Shown here: positions 54,043-61,300 of the stretch, piece by piece
How the letters are laid out: each line of letters begins with the position of its first letter
Position numbering within the stretch: the first letter of the stretch is position 1
Assembly (NCBI GenBank): GCA_016794465.1
Contig: JAEUKA010000070.1
Coordinates: forward strand, 62,001 to 126,000
DNA length: 64,000 bases
Source of the DNA: Myxococcales bacterium
GTDB lineage: Bacteria; Myxococcota_A; Polyangia; Palsa-1104; JAEUJZ01
Direction: 5' to 3'
Notes under the pieces: generated by a model
Told to the model about the DNA's origin: nothing
What the model saw: only the letters and a program-made list of their open reading frames with translations
Databases searched by the model: none
Position numbers and translations under genes: made by a program

Positions 54043-54348
54043 ATGCGGAAACTCACGATGGCATTGGCGCTGCTGATGACCTTGGGACTTGGGGCGGCGC
54101 AGGCGCAAGAGGCGCCAGCAGCGGGAGGCGCAGCACCAGCGGCTGGTGGCGCAGCGGGCGGCGGCCCAGGTGGGGTTCAGTACAAGCAGAAGACAACGTA
54201 TGACTTCGACGACGATACGGTCGAAGGCGACTTGGTTCGTCCCGACGGCGAAATGATCGACAGCCGATCAAAGGCCAAGCACTCGTCGCTCATTAAGATT
54301 CGGGAAAACTTCATTCCCGAGCTGCTCAAGGGCGTTGAGTATCTTTAG
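54043..54348 (+). CDS. Small exported protein, CglF/GltF-like candidate
   Basis: This 101-residue protein has AAGGGAGG ahead of ATG 54043 and a clear signal peptide, MRKLTMALALLMTLGLGAAQ (cut at AQA). A low-complexity Gly/Ala stretch follows, then a compact conserved-looking tail, YDFDDDTVEGDLVRPDGEMI, then KHSSLIKIRENFIPELLKGV. Tails of the SLIKIRENFIPE type occur in small proteins of myxobacterial gliding loci. The name is an inference from position in the cluster, between the GltE-like and GltG-like genes. Confidence 0.7.
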   Translation: MRKLTMALALLMTLGLGAAQAQEAPAAGGAAPAAGGAAGGGPGGVQYKQKTTYDFDDDTVEGDLVRPDGEMIDSRSKAKHSSLIKIRENFIPELLKGVEYL

Positions 54349-54748
54349 ACGGTCGCTCGATTTCGTCCTGATTCCTCTCGCAAGCGATGCATCCGCTGTT
54401 CGGGATGCTGTGCGCACGTTTTGTCTCCCGTTCTCTTCTCACAAGCGCTCCCCCGTGCTCAGCCGTTTGTGGCTGCTATCGAGCGCACTTTCGTTGCGTT
54501 GCGGCTAGTCATTCGCCTGCCTGCCTACCTAGACCCCTTCTCTGATTGCTTTTCGTACAAAGTCGCGGTACATCACGCCCGTGTTGCAAAGAAATCGGCT
54601 GATGCCAGATCTCGGGCGGGCGCGCTGCATCTGTAAGTTGCGTATCGCCTCGGGTCAGCGGCGGGCCGGTTCCGAGCTCGGACAATCCGTGGCGAAGCGA
54701 GCCTGGCCGTGTGCCAGCTCGACGCCGACCACTCTCGGAGGACACTAG
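54349..54748. other. 400-bp gap between the small exported protein and the FHA gene
   Basis: I see no supported gene, RNA or repeat here. Its length suggests the FHA gene can be transcribed from its own promoter, but no good -35/-10 pair was found. CGGAGGA precedes ATG 54749. Confidence 0.4.
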
Positions 54749-56968
54749 ATGCCAGGCGGTGTGACGGTTCCCCTGACGTTCCAAGTTTATAAGGGGGAGC
54801 AACTTCTCCAGACTGCGACCCTCAACCAAGACATCATCAAGGTTGGGAGGCTTTCTTCGTCGCATCTGCACATTGATGACCCATCGATTTCGCGCATGCA
54901 CGCGCAGGTTGAGGTCACAGGTGCACGCGAGGTGTCGATCGTCGACCTCGGCTCAGCACAGGGCACGGTGGTCAACGGTCAGAAGGTGAACAAGCATCTT
55001 CTGTCAACCGGCGATGAGATCACCATCGGTGACATTCGCATTGTGGTGACGATCGGCGAGCCGCAGACCGTCTCCGATGCGACGCTGCAGGTCGACTTAG
55101 GGCAGATCATTGGCTCGTCGGGGATGACGCCGGGGCAGCTACCGGCCATGCCAGGCTTCGGGGCGTCAGGGGCTGCCTTCGCGCAACCGGCTGTGATCGC
55201 GCCCTCGCCTCGGCAGTCGGGGCTACCGAATCACTTTGGTATCCAGGGGCTGCATGCCAACACCGACGAGATCGAGTCTCGCGATGGAGCACGTGCCGTC
55301 GAGGTAAGTGCACTCTTCGAGGACGTAGTTCACGAGGTGCGGCTGCTCCAGAATCCGGCGGCGGGCGTCCTGCAGCCGCTGACCCGAGGCGTGATCTGGG
55401 CGGGAGCGATCGGGATAGTCGCTGCGCTGACGTGGTTCATGGTGGCTTATGTGCAGGTGGCCAAGCTTCGTCAAGACCGCGACGCGTGGGAGCTTACCGG
55501 CAAGCCGATGGCGGAGTTCCGCGCGACCCTCAAGAAGGACCATCCGGCGACGGATGTCGCGTGCGGGACACTGCTTGTGGTTGGGGCGGGGCTGCTCATG
55601 TGGGGGCTGTTTCGACGCTTCGATGAGCTGGGCGCAAGCAGCTTTACGATTGGCAGCGACTCGAGTGCCGACTTCCAAGTCGGTGCTTCGTTGCCGGCTC
55701 CGCTGTTGCCGCTGGTCCGAACCACCGGCACTGATTTCGAGCTCATCCTCACGTCGCAGATGGGCGGCAAGGTCCAAGAGGGCGGACGCACGCTGTCTCT
55801 CAGTGAGGCGATCTCGTCGGGACTCGCCAAGCCGTCGTCGACGATCAGCGGCGCCTATGCGATGTCGATTGCGGGCGACTCGCGGATCACCCTAGAGCTG
55901 GCAGAGAATACCTTCCACATCGTCGGTACGCCGCGCGCCAAGCGGATGCCAGTTCCCGTGGAGATTGACTGGGGCATTCAGGCCTATACCGGTGGTGTGT
56001 TTGCGGTCACGGGCTTGTTTCTCGCCTTGATCTTCTCGATTCCGCCGGACCCGCGATCGCTCTCGCTGGATGCGTTCATGAACGATCAGCGCTTTGCGAA
56101 GCTGCTCACAAAGCCGCCCGAGCAGAAGGAAGAGGTCATTCCCGAGTGGCTGAAGAAGAAGCAAGACGAGGACATGGGCGGCAAGGGCAAGCGGCACAAG
56201 GATGAAGAAGGCCGCATGGGCAAAAAGGACTCGCTGAAGAAGCAGGGTCTGTACGCCCTCAAAGGTCCGAAGGACAACACCGATCCGCACCTGGCCAAGC
56301 AGCTGGCGAAGGATGCAGCTGAGAAGGCCGGCGTTCTGGGCATCTTGAAGACCAACCAGGGGTCGATCTTGGCCTCGGCATTTGGTCGAGACTCGGCGCT
56401 TGGTACCGATGCGGCAGACGTGCTTGGCAGCCTGGTCGGCACCGAGGTCGGCGAAGCCTATGGAGTCGGTGGCCTCGGCCTGGTGGGCGCGGGCCGTGGT
56501 GGTGGTGGTACTGGTGAAGGGACGATTGGTCTTGGCAACCTCGGGACGATCGGCAAGGGCGGCGGCGGTGGTGGGCTGTCGGGCTACGGTCGTGGCGCCG
56601 GTGGACTGGGTGGTCGTCGCGCTTCGGCTCCCGATGTCGTGCCGGGGACGGCAGAGGTTCGCGGATCGCTCGACAAAGAGATCATCCGACGAATCATTCG
56701 TCGCCACATCAACGAGGTGAAGTTCTGCTACGAGCGTGAGCTGGTTCGCAACGCTGGGCTGGTGGGCCGCGTGATGATCCAGTTTACGATTGCCGGGACC
56801 GGTCAGGTCATGGCGTCGCTGGTGCAGTCGTCTACGCTCAATAGCATGCCGGTTGAGCAGTGTATCGCGCAGGCTGTGCGCCGCTGGGAGTTCCCCAAAC
56901 CGCAAGGTGGCGGTATCGTTGTGGTAACGTATCCGTTCGTACTCAAGGCTTCTGGCGGCGAAGAATAG
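54749..56968 (+). CDS. gltG: FHA-domain membrane protein with AgmX/PglI C-terminal domain, PglI/GltG-like
   Basis: The 739-residue protein begins with an FHA domain (about 10-105: KVGRLSSSHLHIDDPSISRM, HAQVEV, then VDLGSAQGTVVNGQKV), which binds phospho-threonine. Three hydrophobic segments follow near 215-235, 270-288 and 412-430. A charged stretch (LKKKQDEDMGGKGKRHKDEE) and a Gly-rich linker (GGGGTGEGTIGLGNLGTIGK) lead to a TonB-like AgmX/PglI domain (about 643-735: EIIRRIIRRHINEVKFCYER, then LVGRVMIQFTIAGTG). This is the architecture of M. xanthus PglI/GltG, a Glt-machine inner-membrane subunit. CGGAGGA precedes ATG 54749. The gene sits between the small exported protein and the TPR lipoprotein. 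Confidence 0.85.
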   Translation: MPGGVTVPLTFQVYKGEQLLQTATLNQDIIKVGRLSSSHLHIDDPSISRMHAQVEVTGAREVSIVDLGSAQGTVVNGQKVNKHLLSTGDEITIGDIRIVVTIGEPQTVSDATLQVDLGQIIGSSGMTPGQLPAMPGFGASGAAFAQPAVIAPSPRQSGLPNHFGIQGLHANTDEIESRDGARAVEVSALFEDVVHEVRLLQNPAAGVLQPLTRGVIWAGAIGIVAALTWFMVAYVQVAKLRQDRDAWELTGKPMAEFRATLKKDHPATDVACGTLLVVGAGLLMWGLFRRFDELGASSFTIGSDSSADFQVGASLPAPLLPLVRTTGTDFELILTSQMGGKVQEGGRTLSLSEAISSGLAKPSSTISGAYAMSIAGDSRITLELAENTFHIVGTPRAKRMPVPVEIDWGIQAYTGGVFAVTGLFLALIFSIPPDPRSLSLDAFMNDQRFAKLLTKPPEQKEEVIPEWLKKKQDEDMGGKGKRHKDEEGRMGKKDSLKKQGLYALKGPKDNTDPHLAKQLAKDAAEKAGVLGILKTNQGSILASAFGRDSALGTDAADVLGSLVGTEVGEAYGVGGLGLVGAGRGGGGTGEGTIGLGNLGTIGKGGGGGGLSGYGRGAGGLGGRRASAPDVVPGTAEVRGSLDKEIIRRIIRRHINEVKFCYERELVRNAGLVGRVMIQFTIAGTGQVMASLVQSSTLNSMPVEQCIAQAVRRWEFPKPQGGGIVVVTYPFVLKASGGEE

Positions 56969-57055
56969 CCACGGCCTTGGCGACGGAGAGATGTTTCCAC
57001 GGCGTTTGCCCGCGCCACACAACCGGGGCGGGCGCCCCACTCGTGAGGACTTTTT

Positions 57056-57892
57056 ATGCACAACTTGAGGCGGCTGGCGCTATGCGTGCTGCTCCTGGGC
57101 TGTAATCAGGAGCGGAACAAGTCTATCGAAGCGATGAACATGGGCGTTCAGGCTGGTGCCCAGAAGCTGTACGACCGGGCGATCACTCACCTGCAGCAGG
57201 CGCTCGCTTTTGACCCGATGAACGATCAGGCGCACTACAACCTGGGCGTCGTCTACAAGGATCAAAAGAAGTGGGCCGAGGCGATTGCTTCGTTTGAGAA
57301 CGCGGCAAAGTACGCGCCCGATAACCCGAGCTACCAGTACGAGCTCGGCACGGCTTGCCTGGAAGCGAAGAAGTTTGACCAAGCCAAGGCCGCGTTCGAG
57401 CAGACGGTGAAGCTAGAGCCGAAGCACTTTAAGGCCTATCACCGCCTCGGCATGACCTTGGAGCGGATGGAAAAGTACAAAGACGCGGATGTCGCCTACC
57501 GCAAGGCGATCGACGTGAACTCGCGCTTTAACCAGCCGTTCATCAGCCTGGCGAACCTCTACCTGGACTTCGATTACGACAAGGAAGCGGCGCAGGTCTT
57601 CCAGGCCGCCATCATCGTCAATGACGGCGACTCTGAGGCGCACTACGGACTTGGGGTCGCCAACCAGAAGAGCAAGCAGTACGAAGAGGCCGCCAAAGAG
57701 TTTAAGCGCGCTTACGAAATCAACACGGACCTGTGGCAGGCGGTCTACAACCTCGGCATGACCTACAAAGCGATGGATGACAAAAAGAACGCCATCGAGT
57801 GGCTGAAGAAGTTTCAGCAGGTCGGCAGCCGTGGTGGACCCGAGATGGCTCGGGTGGCGCAAGAAGCCATCAACCAGCTCGAGACACCGTAG
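57056..57892 (+). CDS. TPR lipoprotein
   Basis: ATG 57056 (GAGGAC upstream) begins MHNLRRLALCVLLLGCNQER, a short lipoprotein signal with Cys in LLGC. The 278-residue protein carries about seven canonical TPRs: HYNLGVVYKDQKKWAEAIAS, SYQYELGTACLEAKKFDQAK and QAVYNLGMTYKAMDDKKNAI. Such outer-membrane TPR lipoproteins act as assembly scaffolds. It is 88 bp downstream of the FHA gene and belongs to the same plus-strand cluster. An AglT/GltE identity is also possible for this gene instead of the 52563 gene. Confidence 0.85.
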   Translation: MHNLRRLALCVLLLGCNQERNKSIEAMNMGVQAGAQKLYDRAITHLQQALAFDPMNDQAHYNLGVVYKDQKKWAEAIASFENAAKYAPDNPSYQYELGTACLEAKKFDQAKAAFEQTVKLEPKHFKAYHRLGMTLERMEKYKDADVAYRKAIDVNSRFNQPFISLANLYLDFDYDKEAAQVFQAAIIVNDGDSEAHYGLGVANQKSKQYEEAAKEFKRAYEINTDLWQAVYNLGMTYKAMDDKKNAIEWLKKFQQVGSRGGPEMARVAQEAINQLETP

Positions 57893-57994
57893 CCCCGCTA
57901 TCAGTCGCTCTCCCGTCGCACCGCTGCTGTTTCTGACTCGCCTTCCGGCTTCACTTCTACCTCTCACGTAGCTGCCGATTTACCGACGAAATGA

Positions 57995-58031
57995 CCCGCT
58001 TCTGCGACGGCAGTTATGCCGCAGAGGCGGG
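57995..58031 (+). terminator. GC-rich hairpin in the gap before the giant TPR gene
   Basis: CCCGC (57995-57999) pairs with GCGGG (58027-58031) around an inner stem CTGCG/CGCAG-type, about 100 bp after the TPR lipoprotein stop. No U-run follows. The remaining gap to 58324 shows no gene; TATAAG (58307-58312) and AGGGTGG just before ATG 58325 are the only promoter/RBS-like signals. Confidence 0.35.
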
Positions 58032-58324
58032 CTGTTCGCGGTAGTCGAGTGGTTGCTGCAAGTTGAGCGATCTCCTCAGTGAAGTTTGCTTCTCAATCTG
58101 CTGCCTAGGTTCGGTCAATCCGACGCAGTCTCGACGAGAAAATACGCACCGAGAGAGGGCATGGGTGGTCACTTCACCTACCCGCGATTTTTTGCCTCGG
58201 CGACGGAGATAACCCTGCGGCGGAGTGCCGGTTTCCGATTGATCGTCGTCGCAGCGCGTGATATAAAAGGTGCGGCTTTCAACCATCCATTTCCCTTGGA
58301 AAAAGCTATAAGGGTGGCCTGCTC

Positions 58325-61300
58325 ATGCAACTTCGGGATCAGGTAGCGAAGCGGCTTCGCAACGCGCGTATTTGGGGTGGTCTGCTTGAAGAACTCGAAA
58401 AAGAGATCGAGCGGATCGAGGGCAAGGAGAACCGGGCGGCAGCGCTCTTTGAGCTTGGTGAACTCTGCGAGGAGTTCTTCCTGCGCAAAGACCGAGCCAT
58501 GGCCCACTATCAGCAGGCGTTCAAGCAGAACCCACAGCAGCCTCGGGCGCTGACGAGGGCGCGGCAGATCTATCGCGAGATGGGCAATCTCGAGATGGTC
58601 GCCACGCTGCTTGGACTTGAGATGAAAGTCTCAGGCGATGCTGAGCGCAAGAAGGAGTCGGAGCGCCTCCTTGGCGAGACGCTGCTCGATGCGAGGGAGC
58701 GCGAGAAAGCTCGGCCGCATCTGGAAGGAGCCAGCCGCAACTGGCCTGGCGATGCCGAGATAGCGGATGCGCTCGCCGCAACGAACTATGACCGCGAAGA
58801 CTGGCTGAGTGAAGCCGAGCGGCTCATGGGAGCGGGGCGGAACAAGCAGGGCAGCGACCCGGCGATGGCGGCGCGGATTTGGTTCCGGGCGGCGCGCATC
58901 TTCCACATCGAAGCCAAGACCGATCCTCAGTTCGAGGAGTGTCTGCGCGCGGTCATTGCGCTGCAACCGCAGCACGAAATGGCCAACTTTCTGCTCGAGA
59001 AGATCCTGGCCGAGCAGAGCCGCTTCGACGAGATCGTTGCACTGCAAGAGAAGCGCATCGAGACGCTGGCGGACGTGCAGTCCAAGATCGACCTGTCCAA
59101 GCGGATCGGCAACATGTGGCTGCTTCGCTGGAAGGACAAGGAGCGGGCGGCGCGCTTCTACAGTCGAGCGCTCACCCTGACCTATCGCGGGACGGTCGAG
59201 GCTGCCAAAGCGTTTCCAGGCCATCTTGCGGCGTTCAATATGCTGCGCGAGGTCTACGGGGCCAAGGCGGACTGGGCACCGATGCTCAACTTCGCCGAGC
59301 TTGGCGGCTTTGCGCCGATGAGCGATGCCGAGCGTGCATCGCTGATGGTGCAAGCGGGTCGGATGGCCTGGCGAGACATGGGCGACGCAGCTACGGCGCG
59401 GACGTTCTTTGCCGAAGTCGGGCGCGTATTTCCGGAAAACGAAGAACTGGCGGCCTATGCTGCTGAGTTTGGCGATCCGGCGGCAGAGACGGCAGCGGCT
59501 GAAGTGGCGGCTCCGGTGGCCGAGGTTCCGGTCGAGGCAGCCCCCGTCGAGGCAGCTCCCGTCGAGGCAGCTCCTGTCGAGGCAGCTCCTGTCGAGGCTG
59601 CACCGGTTGTGGAAGCTGCGGCTCCTGAGCCAGTAGCGCCGGCTGTTGAAGAGGCACCGGCTGCCCCGGTAGAAGAGCCGGCTGTCGATCCTGAGCTTGC
59701 CGGTCTAGAGCCAGCGACGATCAAGGCGATGGAAGCGGCGCAAGCGCTGGAAGGCAGCAGCGCCGACAAGGCAATTGATGCGTGGCGCAAGATCGTCACG
59801 AGTGTACCGACGCACCGGGCGCCGCGTAAGAACCTCATCCGGGTGTTGCGGCAGATCGAGCGCTGGAACGCGCTGGCCGACGCGATCAAGGACGAGGTCG
59901 ATAAGGTCGCCGATCTCTCCGTCGAGGAGAAGGTCGAGAAGCTGTTCGAGCTGGTCGAGATTTATAAGGACCGACTGCGGCTCGACTCCCAGATCGTCAA
60001 TACCTACAACGCGATCATCACGGTCCAGCCGACAAACACGCGGGCCCTTGATGCGCTGGCCGCGCAGTACGAGACGATGAAGCGCTGGCCGGATCTGATC
60101 TCGACGCTGCAGAAGAAGGCGGCGGTGGTCGAAGATACAGCCGAGAAGGTGGCGGTCTACGGTCGGGTGGCGCGGCTGTTCCAAGAGCGCTTCTCGAACG
60201 TGGCCGAGGCGATCAAGGCCTACGAGCAGGTGCTGGCGCTCGACGACGGCAACGACGAAGCGATCGCGTTCCTCAAGAGCAACTACGAGAAGCGGCGCGA
60301 CTGGGAAAAGCTCATTGCGGTCAACCAGCGCGAGGTGGCGCGGATCGCCGACGCCAAGGTGCGCAGTCAGCGCTTCGTCGAGATTGCCAAGCTGGCCTCG
60401 GAGAAGCTGAAGAAGCCTGCGGTGTCGATCGAGCTGTGGGAGCGCGTCCTTGAGGCAAGCCCCGAGCACGTCGAGGCGCTGGCCGAGCTAGAGAAGCTGT
60501 ACGAGCGGGAGAAGATCTGGGACAAGCTGGCCGATGTCAGCGAGAAGCAGGCGCAGCTCTTTTCCGACGCGACCAAGAAGGTTGCGATGCTGCAGAAGCT
60601 GGGCGTGCTGTTTACCGATCGCGTCAAGGACGCGGCACGGGCGACGCGGGCCTGGCGACAGCTGCTCGAGATCGAGCCGGAGAACCGTCGGGCGCAGGAT
60701 GCGATCAAGAAGCTCTTCATCGAACAGAAGAGCTGGGACGACCTGGAGCAGTTCTACGCCAAGCAGAACAAGTACGACGAGCTGATCCGCGTCTTCGAGC
60801 GTCAGGTTGAGACGGAGGACGATGCCAACAAGGCCGTCCTGTGGAACCGGATCGCGGTGCTGTACCGCGACAAGATGGAGAAGGCCGATCGGGCGATGCG
60901 GGCCTTCGAGAAGGTCCTGGCTCTCGACGCGCGCAACCTGCAGGCGGCCGAGGCCCTCATCCCGCTCTACGAAGCGGCCAAGGACCCGAAGAAGCTGGCG
61001 GGTGTGCTCGAGATTCAGCTGTCGCACACCGAGGATGTCGATGTTCGCGTCGAGCGGATTCGTCATTTGGCGCAGCTCGTCGAGAACTCGCTCAAGGACA
61101 AGGGCACGGCGTACACGTGGTACCTCAAGGCGTTCGGCGAGGACTGGAAGCTGGAGTGGCTGCGCGGCGAGCTGGAGCGGCTGGCAGCGGAGACGACTGG
61201 TTATCAGGCGCTCGTCGGTGCGTACGAAGCGGCGGTTCCGAAGTTTGCCGACAAGTTCGAGGCCCTGCCGCTGCAGCTGGTGGTTGCTCGCGTCTATGAG

